The notes: a model not told the origin generated them from the letters alone. 64,000 nt of DNA from Lycium barbarum (GCF_019175385.1 NC_083345.1:124871657-124935656), one strand, 5' to 3'. Positions 1 through 11,520 are shown, counted from the first letter of the stretch. Translations and numbers: made by a program.

Positions 1-2997
1 AAGTCTCATAGCCTGTATTATCTCTTTATCATCAACAACTATGACGTCATCCACGAGATCGCGGACAATAGGCCTGTTTCTCGGTAAAGGTAAATGCCAG
101 ATGTTATTTATCAAATTGGCAGGTCGGAAAAGCAAAAGTATCAGGGATGTGTTTAGTATGACGGAAGTCATTTTCCAAGAAAACATTTTCCTGAGAGTGT
201 CATTTTCTGGTGTGTGGTTACCAGAACCGTTTTCCATCAAAATGGGAAAATGAGTTCCTTCACTTACAGGCAAAAGTCATTTTCCGTAGAACTGCCTTGA
301 CTTTTAACTTCATATATTACTTGCTCCAATGAACACTTTGACATTATTATTGATCTTGACCGGAACACTCTCCAAGTTGCCAATATTATAACTAATTTTT
401 AATTTCTTTTTCCGTGAAAACACTTTCCATTCAATAACCAAACCCTGAAAACAGCCTCTCTATCTTCTGAGATGGAGGTAAGGTCTGCGTATACTTTACC
501 CTCCCCAGACCCCACACCGTGAGATTTCACTGGGTATGTTGTTGTTGTAACCAAACCCTGAAAACATTTTCCAGGAAAACATTTCCTATAGAAAATGACG
601 TCCATCATACCAAAACACACCAAATATAAAAAGCTGTAGGGCGCTTGATTGACAATTAGCGGGTAGAAGGACTTGGGGAGAAGGGACAAAGAGGCTTCTT
701 CAATGCAGGGTTAAATACTATGTTGCTCGGATTCTCAAAAAATATTTGTCTTACCCATGTGGGTTCCTCAAAAAATGCACTACTGTTAGAGGATCCGGCA
801 TGCACCCAATGGCATTTTTTAAGTGTCCGAGCAACAGAGATTAAATAAACCAAAAGTGAGAACCAAAAGATTATATGATCTCTAAAAGATAGATTTATGC
901 CGAACTTGCCACTGACGAACCTTTGACTTTGACTAAAAAGATGCTCCAAATAGGCACACAATTTTATAGAGTAGAATGAGTTCTAAGACTTTACCATGTG
1001 AGATCTCCAAGAAAAGCTCGAAGCCCATCGGCAATAGTGTTGACTTCAGATAACTTAGTGATCCTACCGTTGACCTTCGACTGGAAAGCATCATCTGCTC
1101 CCATTGGTTCGGCAGCCAAAATGCGAATGGCAGGATTAATGGCCTTGGCAGCCAATGCAACTCCAGATATCAGACCACCTCCTTCATTCCAAACCAGAAA
1201 ATGCAGCTGATTTACAAAATAAAATTTGAAGAAAGCATGTATCAAATTCTTTAAAGAGTTGATTTACCGCTAATTGGGACTATTAAAGTGTCAATCTCTG
1301 AAGCCTGTTCCAGAAGCTCCAGTGATATTGTACCTTGCCCACTGTAAAGACCACGAAACACATATTAATTGAGAAACATTCATCAGTTATCTGGATTCCC
1401 TGCAAAAATGTTCAAATTTTGGATAAAGAATATTTTGGAATATCAAAATCTGTTACTCCATCCATTTTCAAATAGAAGATCAAGGTTGACTTGGAATAGT
1501 TCGTGATGAAATTGCTACAAATGTCTATTGTTTTATATTAGAATAAAGGGTGAGACTCATGTTAGTTTATATTCCTCCGTTCACTTTTACTTGTCCACTT
1601 TGGACTTTCACGCTGTTTGAGAAATGATAAATGAAGTGCATAATTAACCAAATTGGTGTATATTTTTATTGGATTTCAAAAATGATTTGAAGTGAGTAAT
1701 TAATACTATGGGTAAAACAGGAAAAAATAAATTGTCTTATCTTGATATGCTAAAAGTGACAAGTAAAAGTGAAAATCTATTTTTGGAATACTGGACAAGT
1801 AAAAGTGAACGCAGGGAGTACCTTTTAGAGGCTGAGAAGGAAAATAGCATAAATAGGTTAAAAGTGAATCTGTTTACTCCCTCTGTCCCACTTTATGAGA
1901 GATGATTCGGTACGAGGGTCAAACTATCTAATGTTCGGTGTGAATTTGGACGAGGGAATCCAAAATTGCAGGTACATACCGAAAAGTAGTAATCAACACT
2001 TTAGATTTAAAAGGGTGCTAAAGAGAAAAGCGAAATATCTTGGAAGCATAAGAGCCTAGTGTTCTGAAGTAAAACTCTCTCAAGACCATTTGGAAAACAA
2101 GAAACTCAAAATCTGATGTAATACATGATAATCTATTGCCTAATATAATGAAACAGTTTCGTCAAGAAGAACTTTAAACAAGATGACAGAATGGAACCAG
2201 GTATTATCTATTCGAAGATGACAAAGAAAAACAATGTTACCTTATGATGCGCCCGTCATTATAGGGATGTATAAGAACAGCACCAGTATCTTGCAACACC
2301 TTGTTCGCAGTATCCTCTCGGGAGTGCATCGATGGCTCACTCCAGATAACCTGACCACCGTAACGTTTGACATTCTCAACTTTGCATTTTGGAGCATTTT
2401 TTGGTATAACTATATATGCAGGGATGCCCCGTAGCTTTGCAGCCAACGCAAGAGCTGCGGCATGATTTCCACTAAACTCGACGAGAAGCAGATCAGGGAA
2501 TAATCCAGAAAAATAAATAAAGATAGTAAACCACAGCAACCAGAAAGCTCTGAGCGAACCTGCTATGAGTTACAACTCCATTAACGGCCTGATCATCATC
2601 AAGTGAATAAATAGCATTGCAGGCCCCCCGGAATTTAAAAGCTCCCCTGATAAATTGCATGAAGCAATGGCCCTTAATTAGAACCTTGAGAAGCGAGAAT
2701 AACAGAAACTTTAGTTCACTACAACACACATTTCCCAGGAACTACTTTTAAAAAAAATCATTTTGTTCTACGTTAAAGAGCTTCTCACCCCTTCTGAAAG
2801 CATTCACATTTAAAGTACAGCTTTCTTCCAGCAATAGAATCTAAGGTTTCTGAAGTGAGGACAGGAGTTTTGTGCGCAAAGGGCTCAATGCGTACTTGAG
2901 CTTGCCTGATGGAAGATATATCAGCAGCATAACCGTCACTAGATGTTGGCCAGTTTGGTTCCATCAACAATTACTATGGAAGTCGACACTCGCGACG
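1..2997 (-). CDS. SR: Serine racemase, partial (C-terminal end lies beyond the left edge)
   Basis: PLP-dependent fold-type II enzyme; plant homologues interconvert L- and D-serine and also dehydrate serine. ATG at 2964. Exons by GT-AG and phase: 2964-2789 (5' leader from 2997), 2646-2560, 2471-2241, 1341-1268, 1181-995 and 73-1; phases agree and give 276 codons without a stop, against about 340 in the family. Visible motifs: PLP lysine in GAFKFRGACNA (Lys63), SGNHAAA substrate loop split over exons 2/3, PKCKVENVKRYGG, HPYNDGRI, and the tetraglycine-like phosphate loop ISGGGLISG over exons 4/5. Exon 6 reads PIVRDLVDDVIV. The TTG codons before the ATG are leader. Introns hold a SINE and hAT and Stowaway MITEs but the coding parts look intact. 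Threonine dehydratase is the main alternative; the close match to recalled plant serine racemase favours this call. Confidence 0.9.
454..547 (+). mobile_element. TS-type SINE (or RTE LINE tail), 5' truncated
   Basis: A 94-bp insert contains GTAAGGTCTGCGTATACTTT and CCCCAGACCCCAC, then GATTTCACTGGGTATG, and ends in (TTG)n, the 3' tail shared by TS SINEs and Solanaceae RTE LINEs. It is bounded by a 19-bp target duplication, taaccaaaccctgaaaaca, at 435-453 and 548-566. It lies in intron 5 of the serine racemase gene. Confidence 0.85.
718..839. mobile_element. hAT-type MITE, GTTGCTCGG family, copy 1
   Basis: 122-bp element starting CTATGTTGCTCGGA and ending with the inverse CCGAGCAAC. Flanked by a near-perfect 8-bp duplication, gttaaata (710-717) and attaaata (840-847), as expected for hAT elements. 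Inside intron 5 of serine racemase. Same family as 4982-5102, 22573-22692 and a fragment at 32459. Confidence 0.85.
1570..1820. mobile_element. Stowaway-type MITE in serine racemase intron 3
   Basis: About 250 bp with inverted ends: CTCCGTTCACTTTTACTTGT on the left and its inverse ACAAGTAAAAGTGAAC near 1790-1810, followed by GCAGGGAGTA. TA-flanked, typical of Tc1/Mariner-derived Stowaway elements. A second short Stowaway-like end (TACTCCCTCTGTCCCACTT) follows at about 1877-1900. Confidence 0.75.
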
Positions 2998-3371
2998 CTG
3001 AAAACATGCGGAATTTTTCAAGTCAATCCAGTGAACATCAAAGAACAAAATGCCTTCCTTGAAAGTCTTTTGTGTGTTTTTAAGTACAAGAAAATGCATG
3101 GGTATCTCATATATAAGTGCATCTTCTTTTTTTTTCACGGATCTCAAAGTTAGTTTTGAATTTTGATCCACAATATGGTGACGCACACAAGGTGATGTTA
3201 CAGCTAAAGTTAGTATACATAGTGAATGAAGGGCGTCAAGTGCCCCAAAGGACTTGCTTCTAATATGCTTCCAATAAAGACATTAATATCATATAACATG
3301 ACAAGTTTTGTGAACTCGGCAAGGAATCAAAAGTGACACCAATATTTGCCTAACAAACATAGGGTGCTCAG

Positions 3372-3541
3372 CAGGGGCAGAGCCACATTGGCGATTACGG
3401 GTTCGGCAGAACCAAGTAACTTTGGCTTAAACACTATATTTGTATTAAAAATTCATTTAATATGTACAAATAATCTACCCAGAACCCATTAAGCAAAAAG
3501 AAAATTGTGGTCCAGAACCCGTAAACTTGGCTCCGCCTCTA
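3372..3541. mobile_element. hAT-like MITE, CAGGGGCGGAGCC family, copy A
   Basis: 170 bp with inverted ends CAGGGGCAGAGCCA and TGGCTCCGCCTCT and internal ACGGGTTCGGCAGAACC and TTTAATATGTACAAAT. Flanking 8-mers gtgctcag and ctactcag are similar, suggesting a decayed 8-bp target duplication. Related copies lie at 4113, 4457 and 35014. Confidence 0.75.
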
Positions 3542-3743
3542 CTACTCAGTGTTCCAAAGGACTTAAATGAACTGCATTCATATTTATCAGAGTCCTTCAC
3601 CCGCATTGCCGGCAATTTGAACGAACAGTCTTCGGATCGAACTAGTTATATTAATCAGTTGATCAATCGCAAGGCCTTAATCGTCAACTAGTTGGGGTCT
3701 GCTCTATGGATCATCTATATCCTTTCCACTATATTAGGACCCA

Positions 3744-3824
3744 ACAACAACAATGACATACCCAGTGAAATCCCACAATGTGGTGTCTGGGGAGGGTAAA
3801 GCGTACGCAGATGATCCATTTGTC
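3744..3824 (-). mobile_element. TS-type SINE tail, reverse orientation
   Basis: Begins with CAACAACAACAA, followed by CATACCCAGTGAAATCCCAC and GTCTGGGGAGGGTAAAG, i.e. the inverse of the (TTG)n SINE/RTE tail at 454-547. It sits between exact 12-bp duplications tattaggaccca at 3732-3743 and 3825-3836, so this is a separate 5'-truncated insertion. Confidence 0.85.
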
Positions 3825-4112
3825 TATTAGGACCCATTTAATCCAGACACATGCAAATCATTTGTCTTTTAAGTTAGCGGTCACATACTCACAGCATTAC
3901 TCCACATCCACTAACTTAAAATTCAACCTGTCAATGAGATTACCACCTTTCCCGTCACCAATAAACAAGATGCAAACAGTAGCGGAGACAAAAATTCATA
4001 TAAGGGGATTAAGAAAAATACTAGAGTTTCACACCAAGGATTTGAACCTATGACTTGAAATAATTTTCGAACCCCCTTTACCACCACGCTAGAATCTTCC
4101 CTTACGTCGAAG

Positions 4113-4324
4113 CAGGGGCGGATGTAGTTCACATTTTACGGGTTCATCTGAAACCAATAACTATACCTCAGACCTTGTGGTCCGGTCCTTCCCCGCGCAT
4201 AGCGGGAGCTTAGTGCACCGGGCTGCCCTTTTTTAATAGATTTGGAACCCAGTAAATGAAATGGGATATGGTAGCACTTTGAACTTGAACATATAAAGTT
4301 GAAATTTTGGATCTACCTCTGTGT
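4113..4324. mobile_element. hAT-like MITE, copy B, split by an Au-type SINE fragment
   Basis: Starts CAGGGGCGGATGTAG, contains TTTTACGGGTTCATCTG and AACCCAGTAAATGAA, and ends TGGATCTACCTCTG, a diverged copy of the family at 3372. Its middle is displaced by the SINE fragment at 4163-4237. Confidence 0.6.
4163..4237 (+). mobile_element. Au-type SINE 3' fragment
   Basis: Contains ACCTTGTGGTCCGGTCCTTC, CGCGCATAGCGGGAGCTTAG and TGCACCGGGCTGCCC then a T run, which I recognise as the 3' part of the angiosperm Au SINE. The tRNA-related head is missing, so it is 5' truncated. Confidence 0.8.
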
Positions 4325-4456
4325 CGAGGGGATACAATAATTTATATATAACCAACAAAAAACTTTTTCTCCTTATTTGTGTAGTATAATTTTTCAGCAA
4401 AGGGGATTCAGTTGAAACCCTTTACCTCCCTTAGCTCCTCCTCCGGATGCAAATTA

Positions 4457-4643
4457 AGGGTGGAGTTAGAAGCTCAAGTACGGGTTCGGCTGAACCCAAT
4501 GGCTTTTGCTCAAACAGTATATTTGTATTAAGAAATCCATTAAATATGTAAGATTATTAATTTAGAACCCAATTATTAGCACTTGGAAGTCGTCGTTCTA
4601 AAATTCAGAACCCACAAAGTTGAAATCTTAGCTCTGCTTCTGC
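4457..4643. mobile_element. hAT-like MITE, CAGGGGCGGAGCC family, copy C
   Basis: Diverged copy: ends GGTGGAGTTAGAAGCTC and TTAGCTCTGCTTCTGC, internal GTACGGGTTCGGCTGAACCC and TTAAATATGTAAGATT match copies at 3372 and 35014. Confidence 0.65.
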
Positions 4644-4670
4644 AGATACACAGGACACTTAACCAAACAA

Positions 4671-5700
4671 GCATATGTAAATACACTACTGCCTTGTTTA
4701 TCAAAGAAATGCAAAAAAAAAAAAAAGTAACTTTTTGATATATAAAACAACAAGAACTAAGAGATACAATATCACTAATCAGGTAAGCATTATCAAGGTG
4801 GGTTTCCCTTCAAAATCAGCTGAAACAACTCAAGAAACCATTTAGGTCCATGAAAAACAAAATCAACTTCAGATAATGTTTATACCCATTACAGCAAATT
4901 CAACAAAATTACCAAAATCAAGAACCAGTATTAGTAGATAGTAGATAAACAGGCCCACTTAACCAAACAAGCATATTCAAGCTATGTTGCTCGGACTCTT
5001 CAAAAATATCTACGGGTGCGTGTCGGATCCTCCAAAAGTAGTGTATTGTTGAAGAATCCGACACGGCTGCGGCAACATTTTTGGAGAAGCCGAGCAACTT
5101 AGTATTCAAGTACACTACTGTCTTCTTTATCAAAGAAATGAAAAAATGGTAGCTTTTTCATATATAGAAAACAAAAACTGAGGTAGCACAATATCACTAA
5201 TAAGGAAAGAATAATCAAGGTGGGTTTCCTGTCAAAATCAGCTGAAGCAACTCAAGAATCAATTTACTTCAGGTAATCTTTACACCCATTACAGCAAATT
5301 TAACAAAATTACTAAAATCAAGAACCAGTATTAGTAATAAAGAGCAGATACACATACCAACTTAACCAAACAAGCATATTCAAATACACTACTGTCTTGT
5401 TTATTAAAGAAATGAAAAAAATGGTGTAACTTTTTTCATATATAAAAGGGAACAAGAACTGAGATATCACAACATTATCAATCAAGCAAGCATATTCAAG
5501 TACACTACTGTCTTGTTTATCAAAAAAATGGTAGCTTTTTCATATAGAAAACAACAAGAACTGAGGTAGCACAATATCATCAATCAGGCAAGCATAATAA
5601 AGGTAAGTTTCCTTTTAAAATCAGCTGAAGCAACTCAAGAAACCATTTACTTCAAATAATTTTTATACCCATTACAGCAAATTTAAAAGATTTTTGAAAT
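4671..5700. repeat. Four-unit tandem repeat in the serine racemase leader intron
   Basis: Units begin CAAGCATAT followed by TACACTACTGYCTTSTTTAT near 4670, 4969, 5371 and 5484. They carry AACAAGAACTGAGRTA, GTGGGTTTCCYTTCAAAATC and TTTATACCCATTACAGCAAA. The second unit was hit by a hAT MITE at 4982-5102; the other units preserve the empty site. The third unit is internally shortened. Confidence 0.8.
4982..5102. mobile_element. hAT-type MITE, GTTGCTCGG family, copy 2
   Basis: 121 bp, ends CTATGTTGCTCGGA and TCGGCTTCTCC inverse (CCGAGCAACTTAG). Exact 8-bp target duplication tattcaag at 4974-4981 and 5103-5110. Neighbouring tandem units (for example at 5489-5503) show the uninterrupted site, so boundaries and duplication are proven within this sequence. 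Confidence 0.95.
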
Positions 5701-5942
5701 CAAGTTACAAATACCAGTATTAGTAGAGAACAGAGAATAGAAAGAGAAATAAGAGTTAAGGAAAGAACCTTTATGAGTGGCAAGAACTGAGCTGAACTGT
5801 AGTAGCTAAAAACACAGTAATTGAAGTTCCCTAATACTGTAGTCTCGCACAATATTTTTTTCTTTCTTCATTTCCCTAATTTCTTAACCCCAAAAACATT
5901 AACAGCACCAAAAATATGAAAAAGAAACTTGGGCTTTTAATT

Positions 5943-6085
5943 TTTATTTTTTTTTCTTTTTTCCCCTTCCCATTTAGGAGGATTTATAGTGTTTCTACAC
6001 TTTCTCTCCTCCAGTGTGACTCGAACCCAGGACCTACCGGTCGTGGGTGGAGGTGCTTAACCACTGAGTCATCCCTCACTTGTCA
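5943..6085 (-). mobile_element. tRNA-derived SINE, reverse orientation
   Basis: On the minus strand it reads GGATGACTCAGTGGTTAAGC (box A-like) and CTGGGTTCGAGTCACACT (box B-like), then continues to an A-rich tail. Flanked by an exact 12-bp duplication gggcttttaatt at 5931-5942 and 6086-6097. The tRNA resemblance is the SINE head, not a functional tRNA gene. Confidence 0.85.
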
Positions 6086-6223
6086 GGGCTTTTAATTACA
6101 GGTGACGCCTAAGGTTTTTTTTTTTCTTTTTTGAAAGTGACTCAAGTTTTAAGTAAAAGTTTTTATTTTGACACTTTGACTCTCAACTTTATTACTAACA
6201 TTTTGACTCATTCTTGCCCCTAC

Positions 6224-6815
6224 CCCCGCCCCCTCTCCCAAAAAAAATAATTTTTTAAATTTTCTTTATTTATTTTTCACCCCCTCCTCCCCCACCCCTG
6301 TCACCCCCCACCCCCCTCCCCCGCAAAAAAAATTTAAAAAAATGATTTTCTTTATTTGTTTTTTCACACCACCTCTTCCTCCTCCCCAACCCCACCCCTC
6401 CACCCACACAAAAATTAAATTTTTTTGATTTCTTTATTTGTTTTTTCAACCCCCCCCCCCTCCTCCTCCTCCTCACAGCCCTCCCCCCACACCACCCCCC
6501 ACCCTCACGCAAAAAAAAAAATTGTTTTTTTCTTACCAACCTCCACTCCTCCTCCCCACCAAAAAAAAAAAAAAAAAAAGTTTTGATTTTTTTTATTTTT
6601 ATTTTTTCACGAGCCCCCTCCTCCTCCTCCTCCCACCCCTCACTTCCCCCCTCCCCCCACCAAAAAAAATTGTTTTTTTTTTAAAGTTTTGAAAAGTTTT
6701 TCTTTTTGTTTTTTTGCACCTACCTACCCCCATCCTTCCAAAAAAATGTTTGAAAAAAAAGTCTTGAAAGTTTTTGCTTTTGTATTTTTGCCCCCCCCCC
6801 CCCCCAACAACACGC
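6224..6815. repeat. Polypyrimidine array, left arm of a large inverted composite
   Basis: Degenerate units of about 60-75 bp alternate C-rich blocks (CCCCTCCTCCTCCTCCC), A runs and T-rich blocks (TTTGATTTCTTTATTTGTTT). The reverse complement resembles the purine-rich arrays at 10690-11190 and 12180-12560; GAAAAGTTTTTCTTTTTG is shared in inverse orientation. Proline-rich open frames here are composition artefacts. Confidence 0.85.
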
Positions 6816-6829
6816 ACACACTCTTTGAA

Positions 6830-7590
6830 AGTGGACACCGAACATCGCACCGAATTTGTTCGGTCTGGTTCGATTTTAATTTTTCTAATTCGGTTGTTTT
6901 CAACACCGAACACCGCACCGACTTAGTAGACCATATTCTTGTATGCTTTATTTTATCTTCCTCTTAAAAGTATTATTTGTCTGATAATCATTTATATACA
7001 TTCAGCTAATTATTTTTTATCAAGATGGTATAAAAACCAATCCCAGATTGAAAAAAATGATTTAATATAGGTCACGAGTATTATCGAAGACAAATTTATT
7101 TATCCAATTTAAACCTATAGATGTTCTAAATAGTACATCTCACGTCCAAATTTTAATATGATGAACCAAACATCCGCCAATAAACAAAATCTTTTTGTGA
7201 TTATTATCAATTGTCTTCTATTTTGCATTATAATCTCTGAATAATTTGTTCCATTCTTGTAGGCCCTTTTGATTTTTGAATGGAAAATTTTCGAGTTGAA
7301 TCTTTGATGGCTTTTGGAATTTAGCAGCTTCTTTATTAATCATATACATTAATTTGGGTCTGGGAGAGTGGACTGAGTGTTGTAAAAAAAATTGTATTCA
7401 TGTAGTAAATCTTCCAAAAAAAAAAAAAAAAAAAAACTTCAGTTAAACCGAAATATCGAAGAACCGTTGACCCGAAACCGAACACCGAATTTGTCATAAA
7501 AAAAATCGAAACCGAACTGAAATACCAAAAACCCGAATTAATTCGGTTCGGCCCGGTTTTTCGATTTTCGGTGTTTATGCCCACCCCTAG
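6830..7590. mobile_element. Non-autonomous hAT-like element with CGGTT-rich ends
   Basis: The right end reads TTCGGTGTTTATGCCCACCC then CTAG; its inverse CTAGGGGTGGGCATAAACAC is a common hAT terminus. Both ends are rich in subterminal ACCGAAC/TTCGGTT repeats (6835-6920 and 7440-7570). The left terminus is unclear against the C-run. No transposase frame. Confidence 0.55.
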
Positions 7591-8159
7591 TTTGTAGTGA
7601 AATAGATGGTTCTTCTGTTATTTTCCTGGTATGGTTCAGGGTTTAGAAAAAGATATCCAACTGATGGTTTTTTTTGTTCTTGTCCTGGTATTTATCTAAT
7701 TTTGTTTGTAGAAGATAACTAACAGATTTGTTGTTGTTGTTGTTGTAAGATCACTTACAGATTTGTAGTTGTTGCAACAAGTTCTACACTTTTTCCAACA
7801 AGTAGTGAATTTGTTGCAACAGCTCTGTAACTTGTTAGGTTTTATCCAACAAGTATCAGGACTTGTTGCAACAACTAGTACTTGTGTTTTATTTAACTTC
7901 TAAAAGATTTCCAACAAGTAAGCAACCTGGTGCAATAACTGACAGGCCTTGTTGCAGCAACTAAGTTACATATTGGGGTTTTCCCAATAAGTGGAGTTAC
8001 TTGTTGCAGAAACTGGGTAACTTGTTGTGTTTTATCCAACAAGAGTAAGGACCTGTTCAACAGCTATGTCATTTGCTGCAACAGATAGTACACTTGTTGC
8101 AACAGATAGTACACTTGTTGTAACAGATATTACAGTTGTTGCAGCAGATACTACTTGAT

Positions 8160-8900
8160 CCCCCCATATTTAGTGATCAACAAAGGGAATCAATGATATT
8201 TAGTGATAAACAAAGGAAATCAATGATAAGTAATGATCCATATATAATACTTAATCAATTTAATGGTATTTTATGTCAGGAAAGATGATCGACTAAGTCA
8301 GTATGCACTAAATCCAATGATCATTAGAGTGAATTGATGTGAACTACTTTATTCACCCATATTTAGTGATAAACAAATGAAATCAACTATATTTAGTGAT
8401 CCATATATAATACTTAATCAATTTGATAGTAGTTTGAGTCAGGAAAGATGATCTACTAAGTCAATAGGCACTAAATCGAGTGATCATTAGAGTGATTTGA
8501 TGCGAACTACTTGATTCACCCATATTTAGTGATAAACAAAGAAAATCAACGATATTTAGTGATCAATGTATAATACTTAATAAATTTGATATATTTTGAG
8601 TCAGGAAAGATGATCTACTACTCAATATGGAGTAAATCGAGTGATTATTAGAGTGATTTGATGCGAACTACTTGATTCACCCAAATTTAGTGCTAAACAA
8701 AGGAAATCAACGATTTTTAGTGATGAATATATATATCTACTGACATCCTTAATGGATTAGATAGTAATTTCATGTAATTTCATGGATTAGATGGGCAATT
8801 CTAAGTGTATTCTTCCTAAATCGAGTGTTCATTAGAGTGATTTGATGTAAAGTACTTAATTCAACCATATTTAGTGATAAACAATGAATTTAATGTTATT
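8160..8900. repeat. Tandem repeat of about 163 bp, four to five units
   Basis: Units share CAGGAAAGATGATCKACTA (starting about 8278, 8440 and 8602), CGAGTGATCATTAGAGTGAT, TTGATTCACCCATATTTAGT and AGTGATCCATATATAATACT. The last unit (8700-8900) is diverged. Confidence 0.85.
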
Positions 8901-9449
8901 CAGTATAAAAAAAAAAGTTCAATGTGATCAGTATCATGAATATGTTGCAACAATGGAGGAGTTGTTGCAACATATGAGATACCTGCTGCAACATATGAGT
9001 AAGTTGTTGCAGCATATGAGATACTTGCTGCAACATATGAGTAAGTTGTTGCAATAATTCAAACAAGGTGATTAATCTGTTGCAACAACTAAGCAACTTG
9101 CTTAAACATCTGATCCATCTATTGAAACAGATTAGTAACTTGTTGCAACCTTTTCAACAAGTGTATGATTTGTTGCAACAATTAACTCATCTGTTGCGAC
9201 ATATTTTTTAATTTTTGCAATAATTTAGGCAATTGTTTGATTTTTGTTTTCCAACATGGTGAGTAATTTGCTGCAACAACTAAGTAACTTGTTTAAAAAG
9301 ATAAGTAACTTGTTAAAACAGATTACTAACTTGTTGAAACAAATTAGTAACTTGTTGTAACTTCTTCAACAGTGTATGCATCTGTTGCATACAACCACCT
9401 TAGCTCCAAATACCATAACTAATCAAAATAAATAAGTTCATAAACATCA

Positions 9450-10560
9450 TTCACAAATTTGTAGTTGTTGCAACTGATTGTCTACTTGTTGCAATAAGTG
9501 TAGAATTTGTTGCAACAATTACAAATATGTAGGATACCTTCTACAAACAAAACCAAATAACTGAAGCTATATCCAACAGATTTGTAGTTGTTGCAACAAA
9601 TTGTCTACTTGTTACAATAAATGTAGAACTTGTTGCAACAACTACAAATTTGTTAGATATCTTCTACAAACAGCAGCAAATAACTGAAGCTATGTCCAAC
9701 AGATTAGTGAGTCGTTGCAACAGATTGTCTACTTGTTGCAAAAAGTGTAGAACTTGTTGCAATAACTACAAATCTGTTGGTTATCTTCTACAAACATAAC
9801 CAAATAATTGACGCTATGTCCAACAGATTTGTAGTTGTTGCAATAGATTGTCTACTTGTTACAACAAGTGTAGAACTTGTTGCAACAACTACAAATCTAT
9901 TAGATATCTTCTACAAACAGAAGCAAATAACTGAAGCTATGTCCAACAGATTAGTGAGTCGTCGCAACAGATTGTCTACTTGTTGCAAAAAGTGTAGAAC
10001 TTGTTGTAATAACTACAAATCTGTTAGATATCTTCTACAAACAAAAGCAAATAACTGAAGTTATGTCCAACAGATTAGTGAGTCGTTGCAACATATTGTC
10101 TACTTGTTGCAAAAAGTGTAAAACTTGTTGCAATAACTACAAATCTGTTGGTTATCTTCTACAAACAGAACCAAATAATTGACGCTATGTCCAACAGATT
10201 TGTAGTTATTGCAATAGATTGTCTACTTGTTGCAACAAGTGTAGAACTTGTTGCAACAATTAAAAATCTGTAGGATACCTTCTACAAACAGAACCAAATA
10301 ACTGAAGCTATGTCCAACAGATTTGTAGTTGTTGCAATAGATTGTCTACTTGTTGAAAAAGTGTAGAACTTATTGCAATAACTACAAATCTGTTAGATAT
10401 CTTCTACAAATAGAAGCAAATAACTGAAGCTATGTCCAACAGATTAGTGAGTCGTCGCAACAGATTGTCTACTTGTTGCAAAAAGTGTAGAACTTGTTGC
10501 AATAACTACAAATCTGTTGGTTATCTTTTTACAACCAGAACCAGATAAATACCAGGACAA
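9450..10560. repeat. Tandem satellite of about 123 bp, nine units, dyad-symmetric
   Basis: TCTACAAAC-type landmarks recur at 9541, 9664, 9788, 9911, 10035, 10159, 10282, 10404 and 10530, so periods are 122-126 bp. Each unit contains the inverted pair AGATTTGTAGTTGTTGCAAC and GTTGCAACAACTACAAATCT around a second palindrome-like core CTACTTGTTGCAACAAGTG. The GTTATCTTCTACAAAC part is the inverse of the inner end of the element's own terminal repeat. Confidence 0.9.
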
Positions 10561-10689
10561 GAACAAAAAAACTATCTGTTGGATATATTTTTCTAAACCC
10601 TAAACCATACTAGGATAGCAGCAGAAAAATCATCTATTTCACTACAAACACACAACAACAACAACAACAACAACAACCTGGATTTTATC

Positions 10690-11515
<826 letters not shown>

Positions 11516-11518
11516 GGT

Positions 11519-11520
<2 letters not shown>

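Larger units (their letters stand above)
2965..5900 (-). other. Probable 5' leader and leader intron of the serine racemase gene
   Basis: A good 3' splice site (pyrimidine-rich, ending TTTTCAG) lies at 2999-2998, 34 bases before the ATG, so the leader is probably spliced. A plausible upstream leader exon lies about 5870-5769, ending before a GT at 5768-5767. The inferred intron of about 2.8 kb carries SINE fragments, three hAT-like MITEs, a tandem repeat and another MITE. The position of the first exon is inference; a transcript would settle it. Confidence 0.4.
7591..10650. mobile_element. Foldback-type element with about 145-bp inverted ends and satellite interior
   Basis: The left end from 7591 and the inverse of the right end from about 10648 both read TTTGTAGTGAAATAGATG, then GGGTTTAGAAAAA, TTTGTTCTTGTCCTGGTA and TTTATCT, about 82% alike by eye over 145 bp, leading into CAACAGATTTG and GTTGCAAC-rich DNA. 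The interior holds no coding frame, only tandem arrays (8160-8900 and 9450-10560) plus scattered GTTGCAACAACT motifs (7740-8150, 8940-9400). I found no clear target duplication. Known foldback or Mutator-like elements have such architecture; the family is not assigned. Confidence 0.65.

Noticed and set aside
5943..6085. A tRNA gene on the minus strand (GGTTCGAGTC box B)
   Set aside because: No complete cloverleaf; box A/B spacing plus tail and target duplication mark it as a SINE.
6270..6913. Proline-, glycine- and phenylalanine-rich open frames on both strands
   Set aside because: They arise from the polypyrimidine minisatellite; no start context, conserved domain or normal codon use.
7700..10560. 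Regular repeats that superficially resemble a CRISPR array
   Set aside because: Plant nuclear DNA; whole 123- and 163-bp units repeat with no unique spacers and no cas genes.
7591..10650. CACTA identity for the foldback element because TTTGTAGTG/CACTACAAA is at its ends
   Set aside because: The motif is inside-out: CACTA elements start with CACTACAAAA, whereas this one starts with TTTGTAGTG.
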